Positions 35,956-47,384 of a stretch of DNA of 64,000 bases are shown here, piece by piece (the first letter of the stretch is position 1; every line of letters starts with the position of its first letter). The DNA is from Aphidius gifuensis (taxonomy: Eukaryota; Arthropoda; Insecta; Hymenoptera; Braconidae): assembly GCF_014905175.1 (NCBI RefSeq), contig NC_057789.1, positions 17,394,679 through 17,458,678 on the forward strand, given 5' to 3'. The notes below the pieces were generated by a model that had not been told where the DNA came from, ran no database searches, and was given only the letters and a program-made list of their open reading frames with translations. The position numbers were made by a program, and so were the translations under genes.

Positions 35956-36265
35956 CAACGTCCGAACGGAAAACGGTGAATTCAGTTCCACCAGATGTGA
36001 CCGGCAATTGCCGAGTTCGTTCCCGCTTCCCCGAAATGCCCGGATTAATTTTGGGGGGCGGGGCACGTTCATCTGAGTTCGTTCCAAAAAAAAAATCCGA
36101 GTTCGTTCCAATCGTTTCCCCTACCGTGTCCCCTCCACTTTGCCAGTTCGCTTTTTTCCGGAGACCGAATTCAACCGAGTCTAGCCGGTGCAGCACGATT
36201 CGTAATTCCACCAACCATCGATCAAGCATGCCCGAATCTAACCGAGTCTACCCGGTGTAGCACGA
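35956..36265. other. GC-rich island with internal direct repeats
   Basis: Base composition jumps here compared with both sides. CCGAGTTCGTTCC recurs three times (near 36012, 36076 in variant form, and 36099), and CGAATTCAACCGAGTCTAG...GGTGCAGCACGA at about 36165 repeats as CGAATCTAACCGAGTCTAC...GGTGTAGCACGA at about 36233. Overlapping open frames in both strands reflect the composition. No domain recognised. Confidence 0.5.
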
Positions 36266-37080
36266 CTTTTTAGTATTATTAAGATATTATTGATTAATAT
36301 CAAATATTTATACTTCATTAATTGACTTATTAATTAAAATACCAATTTTATAATTAGTTTATTAATTAATGAATTAATTTTAATTGAGATTACTATTTAA
36401 TATAAAGTTTGACTTTTATATATTGACATATATATCGAATTTATTTTCTATACGGTTATTTATTTTATAAGCAAAAAGTTACTAATTATGACTTATATTT
36501 GAAGAAAATAAATAAAAATAATGAATAATTGATAAAAAAAAATATTATATTTATAACATACAATATGCATAGATGTATTTTGTATCAAAATATAGTATTT
36601 ATTTTATTATATTATTATTTATTTTTGTTATTTCATCATTTATTATTGAATTTCTTATACTATATTATATATTGACCTTTATATTTACTCTATTTTACTC
36701 TACTACATATTTTAAAGAATATAAATGTACATATTAAATAATAAAAAATATTATATTTATGTATATCGTATCAAAATATATAATATTTATAATATTAGAT
36801 TATTATTTTTTATTTTATTTCATCTATTATTTATTTTTAAGCACTCAAAATAAATTATTTTATATTGACATTTATATTTTACTTTGACTTATATTTGAAA
36901 AAATATATTATATATATATATACAATATACATTATATGTATAACGTGACTTATCGTTCATTTTGGCTTCCATGACCGTCCCTTGTCATTTTTATTTATTG
37001 CCTAGTTTCGTCTAGTTTTGCCAAGTGAAAATGATGGACTTAGAAAAAAAAATTAAATTTTACAAAAAAAAAAAACTTAG
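36266..37080. other. Very AT-rich sequence
   Basis: Runs of ATTTATTAT and ATATATAT and no gene or transposon end recognised. Confidence 0.45.
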
Positions 37081-37910
37081 ATATCTACATTATTTTACCA
37101 ACAAAATTTTTTACTTAGCTGTAATTTTAGCCACACAATCAATATCTACATTATTTTACTTAGCTAGATTTTTTACTTAGCTGTAATTTTAGCCAAACAA
37201 TCAATATCTGCATTATTTTACTTAGCAAAATTTTTAACCTAGCTATATTTTTTACTTAGCTGTAATTTTAGCCACACAATCAATATCTACATTATTCAGA
37301 TTCTTGGCACCCAGCGGTAAGGGTCACGGCTTATCTCAGTTTATGCTATTCTACTGTTCTCAGATAGATTCAGTTTTAACTCTCTAGTTTTGGCTAGTTT
37401 CGTCAAGTCAAATAAAAGTAAAAAAAGGGGCTTAGGATAATTTTTACTTTTTAATTAATTTTAATTAATGATAAGCTAGGTTTTTTCTTAGCAAGATTTT
37501 TTCCTTAGCTAGATTTTTTTTCTTAGCTTCAATTATAGCCAAACACACAAGATCTACATAATTTTGCCAGCTTAATTTTTCCCTCAGCTACATCTTTTCC
37601 TTAGGTAGATTCTTTACGTAGCTAGATTTTTTACTTAGCTTTAATTATAGCTAAACACACAATGTCTACATAATTTTACCAGCTTAATTTTTTACTTAGC
37701 TACTAGATTGTTCAGTTAGCTACATCTTTTCCTTAGCTAGATTTTCTACTTACCCAGCTAACCAGTTTCTCGTAATTTTCCAGAAATTTTCCGGAAATGG
37801 TTTCCAGCAATATAAACTAGGAAACTTCCGAAAATTTTCTGGAAACCATTACTAGATAGCTTTAATTATAGCCGAACACACAATATCTTTTCCTTAGCTA
37901 CAACTTTTTT
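37081..37910. repeat. TTTTTACTTAGCTxxAATTxTAGCC tandem repeats
   Basis: Units of roughly 60 bp containing TTTTTACTTAGCTGTAATT, TAGCCACACAATCAATATC and TACATTATTTTACTTAGC occur about four times at 37085-37300, and a variant (TAGCTTTAATTATAGCC, AACACACAATATC) about four times at 37490-37900. Near 37770-37860 sits an inverted pair TTTTCCAGAAATTTTCCGG/GGAAACTTCCGAAAATTTT. Confidence 0.7.
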
Positions 37911-38336
37911 TTATTTCCTTATTTTTAACTCAAAAGAAAAAAATTTAAAAAAAAAACGGAAAAAAAAAATTTCACGAAAAAAAACTAAGTCCCGTATTTT
38001 GAACTTGGCAAAGATAAAATATAAAGAGAAAAATATAAAGGCCATAATCCACAATAAGCCGTCACGGGGGCACCATGGGACGTCACGAATCTGAATTTAC
38101 CGACGTCCAAGGCAAAAGCTAATTTTTATCAATATAATGAAAATTTGCCTCTCAATAACAATAACATAGATTAAAAATTGAAATTTTGTAGCTGACGTCT
38201 TTCTCGTCGAAAATAAACAATTATTTAAAAATAATGCAATCGTCAATAAATAATTTTCGTTTCACATTTTTCTTTTCATCTATTGTCTGCCATCATATGC
38301 TATAATAGTTCATTTCATCTTTAATGTGAATAGTTA

Positions 38337-38874
38337 GGGAGCCCATCGTGCTTTTTCTTACCTCATCGCATAACGATTTGAAATACGTTTATTCGACGTG
38401 TCTTGACGAGTATAATAAGCAGCTTCAGTGACCGATCGTTTTGGTGGAACGACAGGGGGTGGCTGACGGTCAAAGAAGGTGGATGAGGTAAGTTAACTTA
38501 CCTCATCGCATAACGATTGGAAATAGGCCCAATCGATTGGTAATGATGCCCTGAATACGAAAATAATAATGGCCGACCATTTGGATGGAACTTTTTTGAT
38601 GGCCGACCAAAAAACTCTAAATCTTAAGAACAAACATAAAAACTTGGAGTTTTTTGATCGGCCATCAAAAAAGTGCCCTCTAAATGGTCGGCCATCATTA
38701 TTTTCTTAATTAGGGCAACTTACCTCATCCACCTACTTTGACCGTCAGCCACCCCCTGTCGTTCCACCAAAACGGTCGGCAACTGAAGCTGCTTATTGTA
38801 CTCGTCAAGACACGTCGAATAAACGTATTCCAAATCGTTATGCGATGAGGTAAGAAAAAGCACGATGGGCTCCC
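38337..38874. mobile_element. Fold-back element, GGGAGCCCATCGTGC ends, TA target
   Basis: Arms of about 170 bp start GGGAGCCCATCGTGCTTT and include TTACCTCATCGCATAACG, CGACGTGTCTTGACGAG and GGTGGCTGACGGTCAAAG. TA lies outside both ends. The centre (about 38547-38716) holds a second inverted repeat, CCCTGAATACGAAAATAAT / ATTATTTTCTTAATTAGGG with GGCCGACCATTT arms, so a smaller element is nested in it. Confidence 0.8.
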
Positions 38875-39027
38875 TAACTAGAATATATTGATTAATAATA
38901 ATTGAATTATTAATTTATGATCAAATTTATCAATCAATTCATTAATTTATTATTATTTATTGTTTAATAAATGTTCTCCGTATTATAATAATTAATGAGT
39001 CCATTTAATGTTGTTTTGGTCATTTTT

Positions 39028-39080
39028 CGAGACCGAGACGAGACTCGATCAAATCTCGTCTCGTCTTGTGTGCATCTCTA
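39028..39080. mobile_element. hAT-like right end abutting the fascin fragment
   Basis: GAGACCGAGACGAGACTC ... TCTCGTCTCGTC then TGTGTGCATCTCTA ends at 39080. TGCATCTCTA is a typical hAT-type terminus (inverted TAGAGATGCA), and the GAGACGAGA/TCTCGTCTC pair is a usual subterminal motif. A matching left end and 8-bp duplication were not located. Confidence 0.45.
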
Positions 39081-39507
39081 TCATTTCAACTTGAGTTCGA
39101 TCGTGTTACAAAACGTTGGTACGTTCGAACAATGCAAGATCGAAACTGGGATCTTGAGGCTGGTGGTGGTATACAATCATCTGATCATAAACGCAGTTTA
39201 AATGCATTATTCGATCTCGTTTGGCAGCATAATGATGGGACTGTTGCATTACGTGCAAATAATGGGAAATTTTTAGCAACAAAACGATCCGGACATCTTT
39301 ATGCAAATTTCGACCTACCAACTAGTGGAGACGGAGATGCTTCTAAATATTATTTCTATTTGATAAATCGACCAATTCTTGTGTTGCGATGTGAACAAGG
39401 TTTCGTTGGACCTAAAAGTTCTGCCAGCCCAAAACTAGAATGCAATAAAGCTGGATATGAGACGATTCGCGTTGAACGTTGTGAACGTGGAATCGTTCGG
39501 TTTAAAG
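39081..39507 (+). pseudogene. sn: Fascin (singed) exon fragment
   Basis: The frame reads SFQLEFDRVTKRWYVRTMQD, then LEAGGGIQSS, LRANNGKFLATKRSGHLYA, YYFYLINRPILVLRCEQGFV and ETIRVERCERGIVRFKG. This is the third beta-trefoil unit of fascin, the actin-bundling protein, with the family motifs FQLE.D, ASNGKF-like and LINRP. A donor GTATGC follows at 39508 in phase 1, so the 3' edge looks like a real exon. The 5' edge does not: similarity begins in-frame exactly where the transposon-like TGCATCTCTA ends, and no fitting acceptor is present. No other fascin exon was found in the window, and the next gene rightward is on the opposite strand. Hence an orphan or disrupted exon is more likely than a working gene. 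Confidence 0.8.
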
Positions 39508-41463
39508 GTATGCACTTTTTTTTATTTTGAGTCTAATAAAATAGGTACGCGGAAAAAATTTACTTGTCTCGATAGATCAATAAGAATCTAAAATTCGAAG
39601 AGCGTTTGGTATCTGACCGAAGCAAGGGCAACTAAGAACAAATGTATAACTTTTTGAATTTATAAGTTAACAAATATATAGAAGTATATACATATAAACT
39701 AAAACTCATAATTAAGTATATAAATGTTGGGAAGTAACATTGGGTCGTAACCATGCCATGACCGAAGGAAATATGACCGCTCAGGGGAGAGTACACTGAG
39801 AATTTTTTTGTTATTTTTAAGTAAAAATATTTTCATAATTACGAGGTAGCTACTACAAACTGGGCCAAGACGACAACACCGTAATTTGGACGAGACAATT
39901 TGTTTTTTTTTTTCGTGCGTTAAAAAGAAAAGTTTACTCACGAATATTGGAATTTTAATTTTATAAAATTTCTTTTTTTTTTTAAATTTTCTACTTTTTA
40001 CGGGGTGGCGTTTATAAAAATAAAATGATGTCTCGTAATAATAAATTCAACTTTCATCAATCCTTACAAAATATGTGATTTTTACGGGGTACAGCGTTTA
40101 AATAAAAATGCATTTCAGTTATTAAAAAAAAAATATATTAACATAATACGGAATGATTTATTTCGAAGGAAGTTATATATATGTGGCGTTCTTAGCCAAG
40201 TCACGGGGTTTGCGGCCTGACCATTTGCGATTTCCCTCATTTTTTGATATGTTGTTGATTTTGGTCTTAAAAAAACCCGTACTTTTTTTTTTTTTTTTCA
40301 ATTTTTGATATCTCAAAAAGCCCCTTCTTTTTTTGCTGAATTTTCGATCATAGATTCAAGGACGCAAAACAAGTATCTTAAGCTTTTCAATCGAGTAGGC
40401 ACTCAATAGGAAGTATTTTATTTCGATTTTCAAAATTTTTATTTTCGAAAAAAAAAATTTTTTTTGTTTTTAACATTATTTTGGTTGTAAAAAAAAAAGA
40501 AAACGAAACTTACTCTTGTGAAACTTTCAATTTCTTTTTAGTTTTCCAAAAAAAACCGTATAACAGATCAAGAGTAAAAAAAAAAAATCTAAAAAACGCA
40601 TTTAAAGTCACCTTTAACTACAAATAATCAATTTTATTACAGAAAACATATATATTTCTCAATCATGGATAAATATTACATTAAAAAATATTAATTATTC
40701 AAGTTAAAGGTGACTTTAAATGACTATTTTTGATTTTTTTCCTTATCTATAAATTATTCCAGGGATTATTGAAAATAGTTCAATCTTGGCTCTAGTTGGA
40801 AAGTGACATAAAGTAAATAAAGAAACTAACAGTCGGATTAAAATAGAAGAGCATAAGTTAATATAAGCATTAGGTTAATAAGTTATTTGAGCATTGGGAT
40901 TGTAGAAAAAGTAAAAAAAAGAAAGAACAGTCTCGGCACTTTCTCGTCTCGTTTCGCGAACTCGAAATAATGGTAAATTATATTTCAATTTAAACGTATT
41001 TCACTAATCTTTGTTACACCATTTGAATACCACATTCGATCACAACATTAACAACGAAAGCACATTCAATCTTTAATTGAAACTCTTGGAATATTTCTTC
41101 CCATAATTTTTTCAGAATTTTGTTTTTTATCTTTAGAATAATGAATTTTACTGGAATTTTTGATATGTAAACATCTTTAGGCGCGGGTGACAGTAGGACT
41201 GAAATGAAAAAACCAAAAAAAGAGCGTCATATCCGTTGACGGATCTGGGCAGGAATCCATTTTCTGTCAGTCTACATTGCGCCATGCAGCGCCATAGTAA
41301 TCGGTCAGCCAGCCGTCAGTAACCGTTACCATAAGGCGTTCTATAGTATGAATGAATTTAATAGCGGGTATTTACTCATTTATTTATTATTATATGTATG
41401 TATATGCCGTTGTAGATATAATGTATATATATATATATAATAATATAAATACAACGGCATATA

Positions 41464-41495
<32 letters not shown>

Positions 41496-41571
41496 TAACA
41501 CTAGTATTTCATTTGTATGCCTTGGTTATGCTTGCATTTGTTAGGCAAAGTAAAGTTGATATTGTATATAT
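39508..41571. other. AT-rich sequence without recognised genes
   Basis: Two inverted copies of AAGGTGACTTTAAATG-like sequence (40608 and 40703) and a (TA)n hairpin flanked by TGCCGTTGTA and TACAACGGCA (41406-41460) are visible. No further fascin exon could be recognised. Confidence 0.4.
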
Positions 41572-42357
41572 TGTAACGAGATTTGGCAGATCTCGCGCTC
41601 CCGAAAATAATTAGAGGTCTGGTCTGAGGGGTTTTATCGACTAAGACGCTAATTAGCCACCACCGGTTTTATGAAATTGTATCTGGCTACGACAGATTCG
41701 TATCCCCTACTTCGACACTCCCACCGGGGAGTCGCATCGAGGTGTGCGCACGGATGGTCGTATGGAGTGGGTGGGAGTGGGGATAGAGAGTCCATAAAAC
41801 TGGTGATCGCTGGCATCTCAGGGTGGGAACTCATGGGACCGCTAAAGTTAGCGGCAATATGGCCGATTTCAATAAGGCGGCCAATATGGCTGCTGTTTTC
41901 AACATGGCGGTGGTAAATTCCGTGGTTTAAGCACTGTTTGTTGACTTCCGTGACTCTAATTGTACTGTTCGACTCAGATGAACAACAGCTTAAACCACGG
42001 AATTTACCACCGCCATATTGAAAACAGCAGCCATATTGAAATCGGCCATATTGCCACTAACTTTAGTGGTCCCATGAGTTCGCACCCTCACTGCCAGTCG
42101 TCGGCCGGCTCTCGGAGCTGGCTGATGGCACCGGGACTGGTGACAGGCCGTGGTTGGCTTCCGATGAAGCTAGCTGACTCCTTGAGTTGCCAGAAGTGGC
42201 TCTTTAGAGCCAAATTGGCCTTTTGAGAACCATTTCGGCTCTCTCTATTTTCTGTTTGGCCCCAAGGGGCCATGTGGCTCTTTGACCGGTAGTCGATAAG
42301 ATACGTATATGAAATATTCTTTAAATTCAAGTATAGAGGGTACGTTGTAAACATTAG
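41572..42357 (+). other. GC-richer segment beginning like an LTR (TGTAACGAGATTT)
   Basis: TGTAACGAGATTTGGCAG...TCTCGCGCTCCCG resembles 26985. The following 700 bp are more balanced in composition than the surroundings, with a GGCTCTTTAGAGCCAAATTGGCC-like palindromic area near 42200. It is interrupted by the element at 41821-42087. No polyprotein and no second LTR. Confidence 0.3.
41821..42087. mobile_element. Fold-back MITE, GGGTG-AACTCATGGGACC ends, TSD TCA
   Basis: GGGTGGGAACTCATGGGACC and its complement are flanked by TCA on both sides (41818-41820, 42088-42090). Arms of over 100 bp include TTTAGTGGCAATATGGCC-type and ACCACGGAATTTACCACC sequences. GGG end plus 3-bp duplication fits the PIF/Harbinger-like group (inference). 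Confidence 0.82.
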
Positions 42358-42359
42358 GG

Positions 42360-43130
42360 GCCGGTTTTCGAGTCCACAGTTAACTTATGATATAGTATAG
42401 TAAAGGGAAAAATAACGTTGAACTATAGCAAATACAATACAAAACAGCAGCTTTGTGTTTGACTTGTATATATATGAAAAAAAAAAAAACAAAAAAAACA
42501 ACAGGGTCTATCTTTTGACTATTAAAATATTTACTATCATGTTAACAAAAAAAAACAATTTTTGCTTTGAAAAAATAAAATGTACCATAGCAATTTATAT
42601 AATGTTTTTTTTTTTTGCTATGTTCAGATAAAAAATTACAACGTATTAAGAAATTTTTACCGAGGCCAAATTTATAAGTTAAAATAACCTAGCCTAAAAA
42701 TTACATTGCACCATAGCAAAATATATTTATTTTTTTTTTTTGCTTTGTTATTCATAAAATTTTACGTTGTTGCTGTGGACAAAATTAAAATGATCCTCTG
42801 AAAATTTACAATGTGCCATAGTAAAAATTTAATTCTCTCAGAAATCCTATAGGTGTCACTGATATATACAAAGCAACATGGTTAAAATTACAATGGGCCA
42901 TAGAAAAAATTAAAATGATCCTCTGAAAATTTACAATGTGCCATAGTAAAAATTTAATTCTCTTAGAAATCCTATAGGTGTCACTGATAAATACAAAGCA
43001 ACATGGTTAAAATTACAATGGGCCATAGCAAAAGCAATGTCAACCACCCCCACTTTTTAGCCGACTGCGCAGGCGTGTCTTTGCTTATGTTTCAGTTGTT
43101 AATAAAAAACAAACAAATGTTAGCTTTTGT
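42360..43130. repeat. TTACAATG(G/T)GCCATAG repeats with a 125-bp tandem duplication
   Basis: TTACAATGTGCCATAGTAAA and TTACAATGGGCCATAG recur from 42700 to 43030. The unit starting AAAATTAAAATGATCCTC occurs at 42781 and again at 42906 with near identity. The left side begins GGGGCCGGTTTTCGAGTC, similar to GGGCCGGTTTTTCGTCC at about 48368, suggesting a shared element end. Confidence 0.6.
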
Positions 43131-43260
43131 AAATGTTGTTGTGGCGCAGCGGATAACGCGTAGAATTCTGTTCGGAAGGTTTGGGGTTCAAACCCTGGTT
43201 TAGGTTAATAAATGAAATAAAATAAAATAAAATAAAATGAAATAAAAAAAAAAACAAATA
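43130..43260 (+). mobile_element. tRNA-derived SINE candidate with AAAAT tail
   Basis: GTGGCGCAGCGGATAACGCG (A box) and GGGGTTCAAACCCTGG (B box, perfect T-stem) are spaced as in a tRNA. The GCG...TTCGGA...GGTTTGGGGTTC layout is closest to a tRNA-Arg. The acceptor arms do not pair, and a run of AAAAT/AAATA units follows, as in tRNA-derived SINEs. It is therefore not a functional tRNA gene. Flanking A-rich AAACAAACAAAT / AAACAAATAAAT might be the target duplication. Confidence 0.6.
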
Positions 43261-43519
43261 AATAAATTATAGATATTGACAATAAAAAAAAAAATTTTTA
43301 TAATATTTTCAATAAATGGAATAAATTTTGCGTTTGACCATAACAAAAATTACTATGGTTCCCCAAAAAAAAAATAGCCACGCCCACACGATATTTTGCT
43401 ATGGCCCATATGAAAATATCATGAAACCGATAGATGGCGCAGCTCAGCTATGGGCCATTGTAAAATTTGCTATGTTTTTTTCGTAAAAAAAAATAAAAAA
43501 TTCTCTCCGTGCAGCGAAA

Positions 43520-45580
43520 TAAAGGGTGCATTCCTTTCATAAATGCAATACCGTCAAATATCTAAAGATAGTGTAATGTCCTGCGGTAAGCGCAGAACTT
43601 TTTTTTATTTCATATAAATTGTATTTTATAAAATTATATATTCAGGGTCCATTTGGATACCCCTAGCTCCATCTTATGAATCATAAGGGTAACATTTAAG
43701 AAAGCAAACGCATCCCCGAACACCCCCGAATATTCCCGACCTACCCTACGGTCAGCTTGCGCTACTGACCCAATATATCGATCAGTTCACTGGGATCTCT
43801 GATCCTGTGACTACCAGCTCTAACTGCTTTAACTGCTTTAATAAGTGTTTTACAAAGTTTTAGAATAATTTTAAGAGTCACCAGCCGAAAACTGTAAGTT
43901 ACATTTATCCAATATTTCATTGATTTATTTTGCTCAAATATTTTTAATTATCTTTACGTAATATTTGGTTACGCAAATTATTAATTTAAACTCATTAAAA
44001 TCATACTGGATATAACTGGTAATAAACTCAGACCGCATGGTCTAAGTTGTCTTGTTCTTTTAAATTAAATTCAAGTGCATACTTTTTGTGTTAAATTATT
44101 TAATCAAATAAATATTGAATAAAGTAAATTATAGTTGGCCGATTTAAGCAAGAATTCGCTTGTTAAAAATATTTAATTATTTTAAATATAACAATCAACG
44201 ACCTCGTGGTCATGAATTTGGTCTTAACTACGACCTGTAAAGTATAGTAAAGCGTTTTATGTAATTATTAAACCAGACAAATGTAAAAGTGAACTTCGTT
44301 ATAATTGTTATTGTAAATTCAGTGTTACACAAGTGCGTCAATTATCTCAAGGTCCACATTGGTCCAAATCTAAATATGTTATACTCGACATCAATACTAT
44401 TGGTAAACTTGTGGTTTTTTCATAATAAATTTACCATTTTATTTAACATTATATGTTTTGTGTTTGACTCAAGTTCTTATAAATTATTTGTGTTTAATTT
44501 GTGTACTATTCTCGCGTACTTTTCAGGTTCCTTTTTACTCCTCCCTACATTACGTAATTATTATCCCCTACCTTTCTAATGTTCCTTCACTGGGCAGGAT
44601 AAACAGGGTTAATTAAAATACATATCTAGTTGGATTATTTTACAGGGCAATATTGATTGTCTAATAAGTAATCCGGCTACGATATTTCAATAGTAACAAC
44701 GACAAAAGTAATAAAATCGTCTATGTAATTATATAGTAATTAATGTATACATTAAAAAAAAATAATAATAAAACAAATTCTGCTATATCCTCAATGATAG
44801 ACTAGCCAACACATGCGCTTGTATACACACACGTATATGGCAACGAACTATTTGTTTTAAATGAAATGGAAAAATTGAACAAAATACGTCAAATTATTGT
44901 GTTAAAAAATAGTTATACAACAAAAATTGTATCAAAACAAAGTGATCATAATAGATAGATTAAAAACCGTAATAAACATGTCGTAACAAAATTCAAAAAT
45001 TGTTGAGAAAATCATTGATATTGAAAAATACAATATATACACTATACAGACTGTCCCATTTTAATTTATCAATGGATTTTTTTCGACAAATATGTCTTGA
45101 ATTGTAAAATGTTCAAGTAAAAGTTGTAGGGTTTGGAGAGGGACAAGGGAAAAAAAAAAAAAAGAAATGCGAAAAATCCAAAATGGCGAAGTTTCCGGTA
45201 TAAACATAGTTTTTTTTAATAGATACTACATTTTTTTTTGCACCAAAACGTTTTTTACATCAAAACTAACACTTTTTATTTGAAAAATTTTTTGGAAAAA
45301 TTACTTTTTTTTTCGGTCCAATTTTATTGAAATTTTGGAAAAATTATTTTTTCGGTCAATTTATCTGCTAATTAAAATTCCTTTAAAAATATGGCTTTCA
45401 TTAAAATTTATTTTTCAAAAAAATTTTGAACTTCAAAAACTAGAAAAAAAAAGTCAAAAATAAAATTTTTCCGGATGGTCATATTTTTTTATCAAAATTT
45501 GTTCTTATAAGTCACTTTTCTGAATAAAATTTTCCGGAAAAATCGATTTTTTCTAACTCCTCCATTTTGAATTTTTTTAG
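43520..45580. other. Intergenic sequence, one more complex segment (43640-43910)
   Basis: A partial GGGTGCATTCCTTTCAT end lies at 43527. From 43640 to 43910 the sequence is GC-richer (CCCCGAACACCCCCG, CTACCCTACGGTCAGC, CTTTAACTGC twice) and ends near GAAAACTGTAAGTTAC, a good donor, so it may be a non-coding exon of unknown origin. The open frame 44289-44579 is hydrophobic and low complexity. 44600-45580 holds no recognised feature. Confidence 0.3.
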
Positions 45581-46239
45581 CATTTAAAAAATAAAATATT
45601 ATGTCTAAAAATTTCTAAATAATATTCTCACAACTTAAGACACATTAGAATTTTTTTAAAATAATTTTTCTATCGAAAAAACTCAATTCTGTTTATGTAT
45701 TAAAAGTGAGGTTAGCTGTCAGATTCATCTGTACACGACTGTGAGATTTTACAATTCTCACACAATTCCGACACACGACTGTGAAAATTGTAAATCCGAC
45801 ACAATTCCGACAAAAATCTGACAGACGTACGACAGTACGTTTTTATTTTGTATTTTTCATATTAGATTTTTTGAAAATTATTTTATTAGAAAACTATCAT
45901 TTTTTGTTTTTTTTAATGCAAATTCTCACAGACGTTTCTCTTTTTTTTTTTTGTCAAAATTTATTTAGAAAAAAAATCTGATATGTTTCAAATTATCAAA
46001 ATATATTATAACTTTATTATTGAACAAATATTTTTATTAATAAAATGATTTTTTATATTGAAAAATCTTATTAATAAAATGAAGTGGCGAGATACTGGTA
46101 ACCATTTTTCTCCAAAACTATTAGACCTATTCACTTTATTTTTTTTTCCATACAATCTCTTTGTCGGGAAGGAGAACGTATCGCCTATTATATTCATGTC
46201 AGGATGCATCCTTGTTCTACAGGAAGTGACAAGAATTTC

Positions 46240-46695
46240 ACCATGTGAGCAATGTTTTTATTATTGATATTATTATTATTATCCAAATACTATATATATA
46301 TACAAATGAATGGATATATAACTACTGTAAAATATTAACACTGTGTAATAATATCAGTAATAATAACCCTGTGAGTAATGAGTTTTTACCTGATTTTCGA
46401 ACGATACGATTAAAACTCATTGCTCACAGTGTTTTTTTCACATAATTTTCAAATGATACGAATAAAAAAACGCTGTGAGCAATTACTTTTCACCTGATTT
46501 TTGAATAATACGATTAAAATTAATTGCTCACAGGGTTCTTTTCACATAATTTTCAAATGATACGAATAGAACCCTGTGAGCAATAAGCTTTCGTAAAACT
46601 TAAAAATCAAATAAAAAGAACTCTGTAAGCAATGAGTTCGTTCATATATTTTGAAAATAGGTCAAAATAACCCTGTGAGCAATATTTAATGTTAT
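46240..46695. repeat. Alternating palindromic CCCTGTGAGCAAT repeats
   Basis: CCCTGTGAGCAAT (or variants CGCTGTGAGCAAT, CTCTGTAAGCAAT) occurs in alternating orientation at about 46240, 46368, 46420, 46470, 46522, 46571, 46620 and 46672. Pairs are separated by ACCTGATTTTCGAA.GATACGATTAAAA or CACATAATTTTCAAATGATACGAAT. Neighbouring copies form hairpins of about 50-60 bp. Confidence 0.75.
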
Positions 46696-47037
46696 TAAAT
46701 TATTTGTTATTATTATTATTATTATTATTTTATATAACAGAAAATAAATGAACAAATACTGATGTTTGTTGATATGTTGCTATGTCTAGAATAATTCAAA
46801 TACCATTTTAAAATTTATATTGACTTCTAATATAAATGAGTGTTTTTGATTTTTATATATGAGGTGATCATTGTAGTTTATATATATTGGTCTAGGTTAG
46901 TTTTATCGTTTTATTAATAAGATATAATGATTATTAATATAATTATAAAAAATTAGTATGGGAAAAAGAAAAATAATTGGGAAAATCATCATATTCTTCT
47001 ATAAAAAAAAAAAAGTTCAAAAAAAATAACAATAAAC

Positions 47038-47384
47038 AGAAAAGCTGATGATGATGACAGTGATGATGATGACGATGATAATGATATCCCTGAAGTTTAC
47101 AGTAGTGAACGAACCAGACAAAGAAATTTTTGAAAAATTTAAAAAAGATAGCATTTTCCTATAATCAAGAATATGACTATGAATTCGAAAATAATATTTT
47201 AATTGGTTTAATGGATAATGAATGTACTTATTGCAAAGCATTAAAATACAAAAAAGAACCAAGTGGTTTATGTTGTGCAAATGGTAAAATTAAACTGCCA
47301 GCAATAAGGAGTCCAATTGAACCATTGTAATCATATTTAATTGCTGAACTTACGAGGCCGGCGAAGCCGGGTAACACCTGCTAG
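47038..47384 (+). mobile_element. Helitron 3' end with helicase N-terminal fragment
   Basis: The frame ending at 47329 reads AFSYNQEYDYEFENN ... MDNECTYCKALKYKKEPSGL then CCANGKIKLP...PIEPL. This is the CxxCxALK.K.E..G.CC..GK..LP...PPEPL zinc-finger-like block at the N-terminal side of Helitron Rep-helicases. An acidic D-rich stretch upstream needs one frameshift near 47130. After a stop comes a textbook Helitron terminus: hairpin CCGGC-GAA-GCCGG (47358-47370), 10 bases, then CTAG followed by T (47381-47385). Rep and helicase motifs are absent, so the copy is truncated and non-autonomous. The 5' TC end was not located. Confidence 0.85.

Noticed and set aside
39081..39507. Intact fascin gene with very long introns
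   Set aside because: Cannot be excluded, but the missing acceptor, the transposon-like end directly at the codon border and the lack of any other fascin exon argue for a fragment.
43130..43203. Functional tRNA gene
   Set aside because: Box elements and T-arm are present but the acceptor stem does not pair and an AAAAT tail follows, so a SINE is more likely.
44289..44579. 96-residue open frame
   Set aside because: Hydrophobic, AT-driven composition, no splice context and no family resemblance.
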